From: Butyricimonas sp. Marseille-P3923
GTDB lineage: Bacteria > Bacteroidota > Bacteroidia > Bacteroidales > Marinifilaceae
Direction of reading: 5' to 3'
Assembly (NCBI RefSeq): GCF_900184685.1
Contig: NZ_FXXL01000005.1
Location: 372,001-436,000 of the forward strand
Length of the DNA stretch: 64,000 bases
Each line of letters starts with the position of its first letter. Within the stretch, counting starts at the first letter, position 1. Positions 9,003 through 17,943 of the stretch are shown piece after piece. The notes under the pieces are model-generated. The model did not search any database and was not told where the DNA came from. It saw only the letters and a list, made by a program, of their open reading frames with translations. The translations under genes and the position numbers were made by a program.

Positions 9003-9380
9003 TTATATTTCTCTTATTTTAGTGATAAGTTCAAGGATGTTATCCGAATCACATTTAATTGCCTCTATGCATTTTTTCCCTTCGTCTGTAAGTTTAAAAA
9101 TCATCTGACGTTTGTCAACTTCTCCAATGATACGTTTTACAAATCCCTTTTTTTCGGCAGATATAATTACCTTGGATGAATTCGAAAGGGTAAGTCCTAA
9201 TAATTCAGCCACTTTCCCGGAAGAACATTCCCCCAAAGTATACAATGAACATAGTAACATTCCTTCATTCAAACCTACTTTGAAGTTTTTCTGGAGCACT
9301 CCTTCAAAATCATTTATCAACCGGTATATATCTCTTATTCTACAAAGAGGTTCCGCCTTTCTTTTTTTATCTATTGACAT
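9003..9380 (-). CDS. MarR-type winged-helix transcriptional regulator
   Basis: 125-residue protein with the MarR winged helix: GLNEGMLLCSLYTLGECSSGKVAELLGLTLSNSSKVIISAEKKGFVKRIIGEVDKRQMIFKLTDEGKKCIEAI spans the helix-turn-helix and the wing (DKRQ before the second strand). MarR proteins bind inverted repeats as dimers and often respond to oxidants or phenolic ligands. Only one cysteine is present (near residue 11, PLCRIRD), in the N-terminal dimerisation helix. The stop is 10 bases before the start of the sulfur-transfer flavoenzyme, so this is a two-gene operon; sensing of reactive sulfur or oxidants is an inference from that neighbour. Confidence 0.8.
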   Translation of the reverse strand: MSIDKKRKAEPLCRIRDIYRLINDFEGVLQKNFKVGLNEGMLLCSLYTLGECSSGKVAELLGLTLSNSSKVIISAEKKGFVKRIIGEVDKRQMIFKLTDEGKKCIEAIKCDSDNILELITKIREI

Positions 9381-9581
9381 TGCTTCAAATTATTTATTTA
9401 GTGATACATCATCTATCATTTTTCTCATGACGAAATGCAAATATGGCTTTTATTTTCCAATAAAACAAATATCCAGTGGAAAATATATCCAAGGAAATAT
9501 AATTTAGTACATAACAGACCACCATTCCCGGACAACTTCATCCTTATACCAAGATGTATCCTCTCTTCCGTTTTTAATGAT

Positions 9582-9589
9582 TACTTTTG
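9582..9589 (+). promoter_or_regulatory. Candidate -7 element for the DUF5131 gene
   Basis: TACTTTTG fits TAnnTTTG 79 bases before the start codon at 9669; no good -33 element is visible. Confidence 0.35.
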
Positions 9590-9668
9590 CATCATGTATC
9601 AGCTTGTACAACAATAAAAACATATAATGGCTCTGCATGACGGCAAGAATACATAAAAAATCGGACAA

Positions 9669-10418
9669 ATGACAAAGAACGCTATCGAATCGAAATCAAA
9701 AACGTGGAACCCGTGGCACGGCTGTCATAAACTGAGCGCAGGTTGCAAGCATTGCTACGTCTACCGGGGCGACTCGAAACGAGGTATAGACAGCAGCATC
9801 GTCACCAAAACCAAGAGCTTTGACTTACCCGCCTTGAAAAAACGGAACGGAGAATATAAAATCCCACCGGGAACGCTGGTTTACACGTGCTTCACGTCCG
9901 ATTTCTTTCTCGAAGATGCCGACGAATGGCGTACAGAAGCATGGGAAATGATACGAACCCGGAATGATTTAAACTTTATGATTATAACCAAACGCATCGA
10001 CCGTTTGCAAGCATCCCTGCCCGATGACTGGGGCGACGGATACGATCATGTAACCATCTGTTGCACTGTCGAAAATCAGGACAGGGCGGATTACCGCTTA
10101 CCAATCTACAAAACCGCCCCGGTAAAACACAAAATCATCATCTGCGAACCGCTCTTGGAACGAATCGACCTGACACCATACAACATCGGTTCATGGATCG
10201 AGCAGGTTGTCGCGGGTGGGGAATCCGGCAACGAAGCCCGTCCCTGCGATTTCGATTGGATAATGACACTACACGATATATGCGAGGAGCAAAATGTTTC
10301 GTTCTGGTTCAAACAAACCGGAGCCAAGTTCATGAAAGACGGGAAATTATATTCCATCAACTACCGCCAACAACATTCCCAAGCCCGAAAAGCGGGAATA
10401 AACTTCAGCACGGAATAG
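9669..10418 (+). CDS. DUF5131 (phage Gp37/Gp68-like) protein with radical-SAM-like Cys motif
   Basis: 249-residue protein of the DUF5131 family, annotated in some genomes as phage Gp37/Gp68. The N-terminus has WNPWHGCHKLSAGCKHCYVYR, giving C-x6-C-x2-C at about residues 20-30, a probable iron-sulfur or metal site. Further family blocks are GTLVYTCFTSDFFLEDADEWR, FMIITKRIDRL, ICCTVENQDRADYRLP, ICEPLLERID, EQVVAGGESGNEARPCDFDW and FWFKQTGAKF. The reaction is not established; the fold is expected to be a TIM barrel like radical-SAM enzymes. It is monocistronic between divergently and convergently placed unrelated genes. The gene can travel on phages, but no phage genes surround it. Confidence 0.8.
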   Translation: MTKNAIESKSKTWNPWHGCHKLSAGCKHCYVYRGDSKRGIDSSIVTKTKSFDLPALKKRNGEYKIPPGTLVYTCFTSDFFLEDADEWRTEAWEMIRTRNDLNFMIITKRIDRLQASLPDDWGDGYDHVTICCTVENQDRADYRLPIYKTAPVKHKIIICEPLLERIDLTPYNIGSWIEQVVAGGESGNEARPCDFDWIMTLHDICEEQNVSFWFKQTGAKFMKDGKLYSINYRQQHSQARKAGINFSTE

Positions 10419-10660
10419 GAGCACTCCATTATTTCCACTCACGGGTTAGCCGGAATCTTGACTTTTTTCGACACGACACAATTGCAAACCTTGGCAAAGT
10501 TACATTTCAAATCACATTTACCGGGATTCGGGCGAAGTCCGATGAGTTCATAACGCAGTAAAAAAAAGTAAAGCGAGGAGTCATCCCACAATGCCTGCAT
10601 CTACCCAAAAGAAACACGTTTCCGAGTCTCTTTTTTTTCTCCTCTATTATCAATCACATC

Positions 10661-12736
10661 TTATTCTATAAGTCCCAAGAGCACCGTGTAAGCCTCTTTG
10701 GGTTGATAATTCCCGTTATCATCGATATTGAACAAAAGTGGGAATTTATCACTATACGACTGCTCGTCTACTACTCCCCAAATAGTCAAGCCATATTGCT
10801 TTGCCTCATCAAGTGCTTTAAATGCTTTAAAGATATTCCCGTACATATTCGCCTGCCGCGTGTAATCACTAGGGAGGAGTTCACTCTCTTTTTCCATTCT
10901 TATATCCAATTCCGAGATATGTACCAAACCGAAATCCGATGCCATCTGTAATGTATTCGGAAGGTTCATTGTAACATCATACCACATATCTATATGAAAC
11001 TGCAAACCTACGCCGTCAATAGGCACACCTTCAGCCCGGAGCATAGTCAAGAAAGCATATATACCATTGCGCCTTGTAGCATATTTCTCGTATTCCAGGT
11101 CAAAGTCATTGTAGAAAAGTTTAGCGTTAGGATCTGCCGCACGAGCTGTCTCGAATGCTATTTTAATATAATCTTTACCTACACGTTGAACCCAAAAATC
11201 ATCGGGACTTAACCAATTACCCTCACCATCTGCTTCCGTCAGCCATTTAATCTCATTTACCACATCCCAACTTTCCACTTTACCTTTAAAATGAGTAGCA
11301 ACATCTGTTATATAGGTTTTCAGTAATTCTGTCCATTGTTCCCGTGTTTTATCTTCGATAGGGATTTGTTGGAGCCAGAGGGGAACATCATTCGGCGATT
11401 GCCATACAAGAGTATGCCCGTGAACAGTCATGCCATTAGCTTTGGCAAAGTTTACAATCTTATCGGCTTCGGTAAAATTATAATCGCCTACACCTTGCCA
11501 AATCTGACGGGGTTTCATACTATTTTCAGCCGAAACCCGTTTGGCATTTGATTTCAGTATATTCACGTAATCGGAACCTGTTTCGCTCAAAGGAGCTCCT
11601 TTCATAATCGCAAACCCGACCGCAAAATCAAAATCTTTCAGTGTTTTCGCCACTTCCCCGGTCGTAATTCTATCCATCACGGCAACAGCATCCGAGGTGA
11701 ATCCTGCTCCCGCTCCCTTGATATCACCTTGTATCAAAACGGTACGACCTTCGATTAATGTCGTTACGATTTCACTTCCTTTTGGAATAACCGCGACAAT
11801 ACAATCCTTCTCTGCCGCCCCGGTCTTTTTCCCGATCAGGATATACTCGTTATTATCCACGCGTGCCAGTGAAGTCACGCTTGTAGCTTTTCCTATAACA
11901 ATACCTTTTACCCATACCTCTTGGGCGGGCAACATATTGATAGCCCCGGCTACCGAATAAGGATTAAGATAAGTACCCCTACCCTTGACTCCGCCAATTC
12001 CCCATTCTTCATCTTTAGGATCTGTTTCCTTATCAACATCGGCCTCAATCTCTATACTTCCCGGCTCTTCTTTACTTGTTTTGAAGGTAATCGTCCAAAG
12101 TTCTTTCTTGGCGGTTGTGATCTCGACATAGTCTTCCCCCTTGATTTTAATTGGATTACCGTCATTAGCGAGAGAAATTTTCAACGTGGAAGGCGCTTGA
12201 AAATAAGCGATGTCCGGCTCCGGTTTTTCCGCACGTTCGGGCTCATACTCAAGATATTTACCGTCATTCCCCTCGATTTTTGCCACCAATTGGGGATAAA
12301 CAGATGTTGCACTCTCGTCGAAAATGAATTTTATCCCCACGTTATCCTGTGTACAAGTTAACGAGATGGATGAAACTTCCCCGGCTATAACCTCTTCAGT
12401 GACCGTGGCAAAATACACCGGTTCATTATAGTTCGGGTGCTCGACTTCCAACCCACTGACTAAAGTAATAGTATATTCCCCGGGCTCGAGATCATTTATC
12501 CGCGTTGCACCTTCAGTTAATGGCTCGGGACCGTAGCCATAACCGTTACCCATAATAGTTAGAAAATAGCCCGCGGCAGATGTCGAGCGTGCGGTTGTTT
12601 TAAGAACGACACCATCATCCAGCTTCGCCTTGAGCACGATAGCCCCTTTATCACCGTTAATCGAGTCCTCCGATATGGAACAGGAGAACAATGTTGCCAA
12701 AAACATTGCTATACCCGTATTCAAAAATTTCTTCAT
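10661..12736 (-). CDS. GH10 endo-beta-1,4-xylanase lipoprotein with DUF4493-like and OB-fold-like modules
   Basis: 691-residue lipoprotein (lipobox LFSC, Cys19). Residues about 30-140 resemble the DUF4493 surface module (AGYFLTIMGNGYGYGP ... LEPGEYTITLVSG). About 250-360 resembles an OB-fold DUF6359-type module (GRGTYLNPYSVAGAI ... VWVKGIVIGKATS). About 370-690 is a GH10 catalytic domain: GHTLVWQSPNDVPLWL at 440-455, general acid/base Glu495 in DVVNEIKW, and nucleophile Glu609 in HISELDIRME. It should cleave xylan internally at the cell surface. No SusC/D pair or other xylan gene is next to it. It follows the fimbrial anchor gene by 66 bases on the same strand, so it may be read through from the fimbrial operon. 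Confidence 0.9.
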   Translation of the reverse strand: MKKFLNTGIAMFLATLFSCSISEDSINGDKGAIVLKAKLDDGVVLKTTARSTSAAGYFLTIMGNGYGYGPEPLTEGATRINDLEPGEYTITLVSGLEVEHPNYNEPVYFATVTEEVIAGEVSSISLTCTQDNVGIKFIFDESATSVYPQLVAKIEGNDGKYLEYEPERAEKPEPDIAYFQAPSTLKISLANDGNPIKIKGEDYVEITTAKKELWTITFKTSKEEPGSIEIEADVDKETDPKDEEWGIGGVKGRGTYLNPYSVAGAINMLPAQEVWVKGIVIGKATSVTSLARVDNNEYILIGKKTGAAEKDCIVAVIPKGSEIVTTLIEGRTVLIQGDIKGAGAGFTSDAVAVMDRITTGEVAKTLKDFDFAVGFAIMKGAPLSETGSDYVNILKSNAKRVSAENSMKPRQIWQGVGDYNFTEADKIVNFAKANGMTVHGHTLVWQSPNDVPLWLQQIPIEDKTREQWTELLKTYITDVATHFKGKVESWDVVNEIKWLTEADGEGNWLSPDDFWVQRVGKDYIKIAFETARAADPNAKLFYNDFDLEYEKYATRRNGIYAFLTMLRAEGVPIDGVGLQFHIDMWYDVTMNLPNTLQMASDFGLVHISELDIRMEKESELLPSDYTRQANMYGNIFKAFKALDEAKQYGLTIWGVVDEQSYSDKFPLLFNIDDNGNYQPKEAYTVLLGLIE

Positions 12737-12802
12737 AGCGCTTATTAAAATGATTTTAAATTACTTATTATCATCTCCGTATTAGAGATTTATTTTGCGT
12801 TA

Positions 12803-13786
12803 TCACAATTCTCCAACCAGATCTTCCTGTTGTATGTACCACGTCCAACCGTTAACAATGACACTTACACTCGTCCAAGGGTTGGTTGGCGATGAACCGG
12901 AAAGAAAAAATACAACCTCGTAGGAATCTTTACGATCCAGATACTCTTGGTCACTCCATTTATTTTTGTATTCTTCAAGACGGAGTGCAAGAAAAAACTC
13001 AGTCAGATCTACCTTAAATACCGTGGTGCCGGTCGTCTTGTCCTTCACGGAGAAATGATTCAGGCGATCAGTCATCAGGCGCATGGTATTCAGTTCTATA
13101 ACACCCCTGTCGGCGGAGACCTGTTCCGTGTAATAAGGTTGATAACCCAGCGTATCGTCGGTCATCAGCGTGTTGTCATAGTCCATGTACCCGTTCGATT
13201 CGGTGAGTTCATAAATGTAATTGTCCACGTCCAAGGAGTTGTTTGTCCCCCTGTTCTCGAACACGAAACGAATCACGTTGGTATCCTTAATCAAGTTGAT
13301 AATCTCAGTCTGGGAGTGATCACCCGTGAAGTTCACGTTGATAATTTCACCATACCATAACGGTTCAAGCGCCCTGTTGATGATAAGCGACTGCTCGCGC
13401 TTCAGTTTCAATTTCAACTCATTGATGGTCGACACGCCTCTGGCGAGCGACGTAATGTCATATGAATCACCCGCACCCGCCCAAGCCAATAACCGGTACT
13501 CGCCCACGGGTAGCTTCACTTCCATACGGTAGCTACCGTCAGCAAGCAGAGTACCTTCGTCGGTCTGAGAAAAAAGGTATTTACCCGCCTTATCGAAAAC
13601 ATACAATACCACCTTATTCACCCGTGAATGGAACGCATTGACTGAAAGCAAATTGTAATCGTACTTGAATTTAACAGACAAGCGACATTCGGGTAAATCT
13701 TCCTCGAAAGCAGTACACGAAGTCATTCCCCACGAGCATATGAAGAACAGGAATATGATTCGATATATATAGCGTAGCTGGTTCAT
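12803..13786 (-). CDS. FimB/Mfa2-family fimbrial anchor lipoprotein
   Basis: 327-residue lipoprotein. The signal peptide ends in MTSC (Cys24), followed by a transthyretin-like sandwich with the Mfa2/FimB pattern: LSVKFKYDYN, VNKVVLYVFDKAGKYLFSQTDEG, YRMEVKLPVGEYRLLAWAG, and a final strand SVSVIVNGWTWYIQQEDLVGEL. In Porphyromonas, Mfa2 and FimB anchor the fimbria base in the outer membrane and limit its length. The gene lies downstream of the major fimbrillin-like gene, as mfa2 follows mfa1. A hairpin in the 215-base gap may lower its expression relative to the fimbrillin. The assignment is by family pattern. Confidence 0.8.
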   Translation of the reverse strand: MNQLRYIYRIIFLFFICSWGMTSCTAFEEDLPECRLSVKFKYDYNLLSVNAFHSRVNKVVLYVFDKAGKYLFSQTDEGTLLADGSYRMEVKLPVGEYRLLAWAGAGDSYDITSLARGVSTINELKLKLKREQSLIINRALEPLWYGEIINVNFTGDHSQTEIINLIKDTNVIRFVFENRGTNNSLDVDNYIYELTESNGYMDYDNTLMTDDTLGYQPYYTEQVSADRGVIELNTMRLMTDRLNHFSVKDKTTGTTVFKVDLTEFFLALRLEEYKNKWSDQEYLDRKDSYEVVFFLSGSSPTNPWTSVSVIVNGWTWYIQQEDLVGEL

Positions 13787-13915
13787 ACAGGTTGATTTAA
13801 TCTTTATATATATGTTATGGAAAAGGATACATATTACTTTTCTCGTTAATTTCCTTTTTTTATGGACAACGTAAACTGTCCGTGTTTATATCCCGAAAAT
13901 TTTGAAAAGGACTCC

Positions 13916-13956
13916 GTCAAAAGCCTAATGGCTCAAAAACCATTGTGGCTTTTGAC
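13916..13956 (-). terminator. Hairpin between fimbrillin-like and anchor genes
   Basis: GTCAAAAGCC pairs perfectly with GGCTTTTGAC, and inner ATGG/CCAT pairs extend it. On the minus strand it is followed by GGAGTCCTTTTC, a weak T tract, so partial termination is likelier than complete. It lies 46 bases after the fimbrillin-like stop. Confidence 0.65.
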
Positions 13957-14001
13957 ATTCATCCTGACTTACAGGTTATTTGTTAAATGAAAGAATACCC
14001 A

Positions 14002-15780
14002 TTACAAATCTTCACTTTGCTTATACCAAGTCCATGGATTGATGTTAATCTGAACCGAAATAAGCATATCATTATCTTCATTATCTTCTTCATCCGGATC
14101 CGGAATCGCCGGGTACCCAACATTCATGATCTTGTTGACGGTAATATCGTAAACGGAGTTGCGCACCACGCCAAACTCTCCCAGCTCATTCAACGCTCCT
14201 TGAGTACCGTCTGCCTTTAAGGCATCCACATCATCGTGCTTGATCATGATTCTGTAATAGTTCCAACCTTCCTCGAAATAAGATACCGAACCAAGAGTCC
14301 CCCCTTTTAGACCTGTCACGGCAGCAAATTTACTTTTAAGGTCAGCTATTCCGGCTTCAATTTTAGTTTGGTCAAGACTACCGCCTTGCCCATACGCTGT
14401 TCTAAACGCATCCCAATTTGCAGGAATAGTAACACTCTTGTCTACCCCCGGGTTGGTTTTCAGAAAGTCATTAAACGCATTTGTCAAAGGAGTGGGAATC
14501 GTGGTAGGATCCACACTCTGATTCAATGGCGGGAACTTTAGTGTCAATTCTGCCTCAATGTAAGTAACCAAAGATGCCAAGGTATAATACCCATTGGCCC
14601 CGATTCTGATCCAAGAATCACCGGGATCAAGAGTTACATCGGAACCATCCTTGTTTTTCAAACCTTTAGGTGCATACTGTGCTCTCAATAATACCTGGGT
14701 GGTATAAGCACGTTTATTATACTTTTGGATCTGCGTGTTTTCAAGACAGTAGGCGATACCTTTGTCTTCCAACCAGGTCAATGCCTCCGGGGCAGTCGAA
14801 CTCGTGTAAGCGTCGTAATTCGCGTTATAAACAACAGGTGTTAAATCATTGTCAGTTCTATAATTAGGATCTATCCTGTAAGAACCTTTCTTGTACGTAT
14901 CAAACGGGGCTCTGAATGTGTTTAACGGATAGTTTCCGGCAGGACTCGACGCTCCAACATTCCATGTACCGCTTGAGGTAGGAATATAGCCATCATCGGT
15001 ATTCGCTGCTGCACCTTCGTTCCATGTAGGCGTACGTTCGGATAGGGGAAAAAATTTCTTATTTGTAACATTCAATACCCAACGAATTGCACCTATCTTG
15101 GCATTCGTGTTATCATCAATGCCGTTAGCCGTGTACAAACGTACTTTAGCGGCAACACGATCCACATAGATAGCTTGGGGGCTACTTTCCGCACTGGCAG
15201 CCGTGGTATGCAATGTCAAAGACGTGAGTGAACCATCATTATTGGATGGCTCCAAACTTCCCTTTGCATTAGTCATCATGAAATTATCTTTAGCGGCACC
15301 TATCACGTCAGTTATAGTGGCGGACTCTATAGCTTTATTCACATCGGTATAAGTTTTACCTTCCGCGAAAGGGCTTGCAAATTTACTTGAAGGATTTATC
15401 ACAATTAATACATACTTTGCCTCCTTGGGAACTCTAAAAGCCGCACCTCCCAGACCTGTAGATTGTCCCGGCAGTCCCAAATTAGAACCCTCCAATTTTA
15501 CATCTTTCACTACCACTTTAGGATCAAGGAGAGTAGTACCATCTTTGAAGAATATCGCTCTGGCATCCTTCACCTGAGTTTCATTAACAGTACCATTTTC
15601 CTGATTAGGAGTATTCGATCCTCTTGCTCCTTCCGTAGTCTGTATACGGACAGATACCCATGCTTCTCCGTTTTTGCCGATAGATTGCCCATCATCACGG
15701 TCATCAATCATGCCATCATCACTACATGCCGCAAACGCTAATACCGCGAGTGCTAACATAAAAAAAATTCGTATTTTCAT
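14002..15780 (-). CDS. Mfa1-like major fimbrial subunit lipoprotein
   Basis: 592-residue predicted lipoprotein with signal peptide MKIRIFFMLALAVLAFAAC (Cys19) and acidic spacer SDDGMIDDRDD. Mfa1-type features follow: AWVSVRIQTTEG, a strand carrying EAKYVLIVINPSSKF, AIYVDRVAAKVRLYTANG with the conserved basic cleavage-like site, RWVLNVTNKKFFPLS, and the final strand ISVQININPWTWYKQSEDL. In Porphyromonas the lipidated precursor is cut by a gingipain and subunits join by donor-strand exchange. The very similar last strand (INPWTWY versus VNGWTWY in the anchor) supports a shared assembly system. Upstream lie DUF3868 and DUF3575 genes, the usual company of these fimbriae. Confidence 0.8.
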   Translation of the reverse strand: MKIRIFFMLALAVLAFAACSDDGMIDDRDDGQSIGKNGEAWVSVRIQTTEGARGSNTPNQENGTVNETQVKDARAIFFKDGTTLLDPKVVVKDVKLEGSNLGLPGQSTGLGGAAFRVPKEAKYVLIVINPSSKFASPFAEGKTYTDVNKAIESATITDVIGAAKDNFMMTNAKGSLEPSNNDGSLTSLTLHTTAASAESSPQAIYVDRVAAKVRLYTANGIDDNTNAKIGAIRWVLNVTNKKFFPLSERTPTWNEGAAANTDDGYIPTSSGTWNVGASSPAGNYPLNTFRAPFDTYKKGSYRIDPNYRTDNDLTPVVYNANYDAYTSSTAPEALTWLEDKGIAYCLENTQIQKYNKRAYTTQVLLRAQYAPKGLKNKDGSDVTLDPGDSWIRIGANGYYTLASLVTYIEAELTLKFPPLNQSVDPTTIPTPLTNAFNDFLKTNPGVDKSVTIPANWDAFRTAYGQGGSLDQTKIEAGIADLKSKFAAVTGLKGGTLGSVSYFEEGWNYYRIMIKHDDVDALKADGTQGALNELGEFGVVRNSVYDITVNKIMNVGYPAIPDPDEEDNEDNDMLISVQININPWTWYKQSEDL

Positions 15781-15829
15781 CTTTTTGAGATTAGATTTAA
15801 AAATTAGATTTAAAATAATCGATTCGTCT

Positions 15830-17344
15830 TTACTTGTTTATATCCTTTTCTTTGTTTAATAATAATTCATTTTCTCTCTTTTTTGCCAATTCTTCTAAAT
15901 TCTGCTTGGCAACTTCCAACCCGCTGGCGGCAGCTGTTTGCAGATAGGTTTCCGCTCTCTCGTAATTTCCTTCCAACAGGGCGAGTACCCCCATGGCATT
16001 GTTATATTCTGCCGGATAATTCTCCGGGGTTATTCTATTCAAGTAGCGCTCTGCCAAGGCAATATCATTACGCGTAAGCGCGGAGATAGCGGCATTCAAG
16101 TTGGCAATCTCGTCTTTCGGGAAGAGTCTGACGGCTGTTTCAAACACGTTGACAAACTCTTGTGACCCGTACGGGTAGGTATTTGCCACCAAGAACATCT
16201 CGTTCAAACTCAGATTTTGCGGACTGGTCAACATAACGACCTTTGCTTCTTCAACATCGAAGTTCTTCACGTTATAGTCAACTTTACAGATAGCAACACG
16301 CAGGCTCGGATAGATCGTGCGCAACATATGACGGTAGGGAACGCCTCCTGCCAATCGTTTCAGCTTGTCTTTCCTTTCTGCCGGGGATGGCGTGTACTCG
16401 ATAATGTCAAGTATCCGGTTCCTGTATTCCATGTGACTTGCTTCCACGGCCTTAACCAAACCTGTCCAATTCTCTCCCCCGAAAAAGATACGGTATATGT
16501 TACGCGGGAAATCATATTGCATGGCAAGATAGTTTGCCAAAGCCCCGGAACGTCCTTCCGACAAGCGTTGGTTACCCGCCAGCGTTCCCTCCGGCGAAGC
16601 GTATCCCGTGATATCCAAACGATTCACCGTGATATTGGGATCATCTTTCAAGCTGTTGATCATATCGTGAATCTTGGACAACTCTTTGGGATTATTCATG
16701 TAGTAAGGGCGAATCACGGTTTGATTGACCTCGAAATCAAGGAAACATTCGGCGTGAATCTCCCGGCGTTTGACCTCTTCCCTTGGCGGTTGGATGTACA
16801 CGAGGTAAGGGGTAACAATATATTCTTCAACAGGCGGAGTCGGAGCAAGAAGACGCTCCACTCTCATCAATTCCGTGTCACCGCACCCGCATTCGTCATA
16901 TTGCATATCAAGGGCGGCGTATGCCATCCATGATTCGTAAGGCAGGGTGTAATGGTAACTAAATATCCCGTTTTTCTTTTTACTAACCTTTTCAATCACG
17001 TGGGATTCATTCTTGGTTTCCAGCTGTTTATAACCGGCAAACACCAATTTTCGTTCATATGCCAAGTATTCGTCCCGACCTTTAAAAGATATCTTCGGGA
17101 GATCGTATGTCTGTTCCGGGGTAACCAGCCGCGGGATCAAATCTATTCCATATGCCGATTTAACTTTCAGTCTGTCGAAAATGAAATCTATATCTACATG
17201 AAGTAAGTTTTCCACTCGTTCCATGCGTGCGGTTTTCACGATGACATTTCCCGTGTAAGAACGATTTTGTGCCGCGGAATGGGACATACCCACTTGAAAT
17301 ATTACCAGTATTACTGTTATGTATTTTAATATCCTATTCATCAC
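15830..17344 (-). CDS. DUF3868-domain protein with OmpA-like and TPR-like parts, fimbria-associated
   Basis: 504-residue secreted protein (signal peptide about MNRILKYITVILVIFQVGMSHSAAQ). Residues about 30-130 match the DUF3868 type: VIVKTARMERVENLLHVDIDFIFDRLKV, ending in LDMQYDECGCGD. About 190-310 is OmpA/peptidoglycan-binding-like, with a strand FEVNQTVIRPYY, VNRLDITGYASPEGTLAGNQRLSEGRSGAL and YDFPRNIYRIFFGGENW. The C-terminus has repeat helices (RYLNRITPENYPAEYNNAMGVLALLEGNYERAETYLQTAAA) of TPR type and a basic tail. It probably sits at the outer membrane or periplasm and helps assemble or anchor the fimbria. It starts one base after the DUF3575 stop, so the two are tightly coupled. Confidence 0.8.
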   Translation of the reverse strand: MMNRILKYITVILVIFQVGMSHSAAQNRSYTGNVIVKTARMERVENLLHVDIDFIFDRLKVKSAYGIDLIPRLVTPEQTYDLPKISFKGRDEYLAYERKLVFAGYKQLETKNESHVIEKVSKKKNGIFSYHYTLPYESWMAYAALDMQYDECGCGDTELMRVERLLAPTPPVEEYIVTPYLVYIQPPREEVKRREIHAECFLDFEVNQTVIRPYYMNNPKELSKIHDMINSLKDDPNITVNRLDITGYASPEGTLAGNQRLSEGRSGALANYLAMQYDFPRNIYRIFFGGENWTGLVKAVEASHMEYRNRILDIIEYTPSPAERKDKLKRLAGGVPYRHMLRTIYPSLRVAICKVDYNVKNFDVEEAKVVMLTSPQNLSLNEMFLVANTYPYGSQEFVNVFETAVRLFPKDEIANLNAAISALTRNDIALAERYLNRITPENYPAEYNNAMGVLALLEGNYERAETYLQTAAASGLEVAKQNLEELAKKRENELLLNKEKDINK

Positions 17345-17345
17345 T

Positions 17346-17918
17346 TTATTTTATAAGATACACCAATGAAATTCCTGCTTTGGTGGGACCAAAGTAATTC
17401 TTGTGACCGTCTTTCAGTTTTGAGCCGCATTCCGCGCAAGGATATTTGTCATATTTTATATAAGCGTATCCTACACCGACGGTAGCTTCTATACTCCAGC
17501 GTTTTTTTAATATCCACGATCGCCCGAAACTGAACCCCACGCCGTACAGTTCTCCCTCGTAACGGTGGTTCTGCATATTCTTGCTGATAAATGACCAGTT
17601 AGGCCACCCACCCGCGTTGAAATCGGCATAATGCACGTGTACCCCGACAAACATCCGGGTAAAGCGCTCGCAGAACCAATAACGCACTTCCGGTTGTACG
17701 CCAAAGTGCGCCAATCGTCTGCCATTAGCCGGTTTCCACGGGTTGTAATTGAAAGGGATGTCGAGAGTCCACTTACGTGCCAATCCGATTTCCAATCCCA
17801 AATTCATCGTGGTCGTAGCATCATAAAGCAGGTTACTCTTCACGCCAACCTGTTGTGCCCACGTCTTCACGGTACAACCTCCAAATATCAATAATATGAG
17901 AATAAACTTCTTTTCCAT
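17346..17918 (-). CDS. DUF3575-domain outer membrane protein, fimbria-associated
   Basis: 190-residue protein with signal peptide MEKKFILILLIFGGCTVKTWAQ and a small beta-barrel-like body: VGVKSNLLYDATTTMNLGLEIGLARKWTLDIPFNYNPW, VQPEVRYWFCERFTRMFVGVHVHYADFN and a final KAGISLVYLIK. This is the DUF3575 pattern found beside DUF3868 in Bacteroidetes fimbrial operons. A barrel partner in the outer membrane is a reasonable reading, but its exact role is not known. Two C-terminal cysteines (PCAECG) are close together. It lies 25 bases downstream of the second large lipoprotein gene. Confidence 0.8.
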   Translation of the reverse strand: MEKKFILILLIFGGCTVKTWAQQVGVKSNLLYDATTTMNLGLEIGLARKWTLDIPFNYNPWKPANGRRLAHFGVQPEVRYWFCERFTRMFVGVHVHYADFNAGGWPNWSFISKNMQNHRYEGELYGVGFSFGRSWILKKRWSIEATVGVGYAYIKYDKYPCAECGSKLKDGHKNYFGPTKAGISLVYLIK

Positions 17919-17943
17919 TTATATATTCGACAATTAGGTGTTT

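Noticed and set aside
16217-16933. 238-codon open frame antisense to the DUF3868 gene
   Set aside because: Shadow of a well-supported gene; no family pattern, no promoter.
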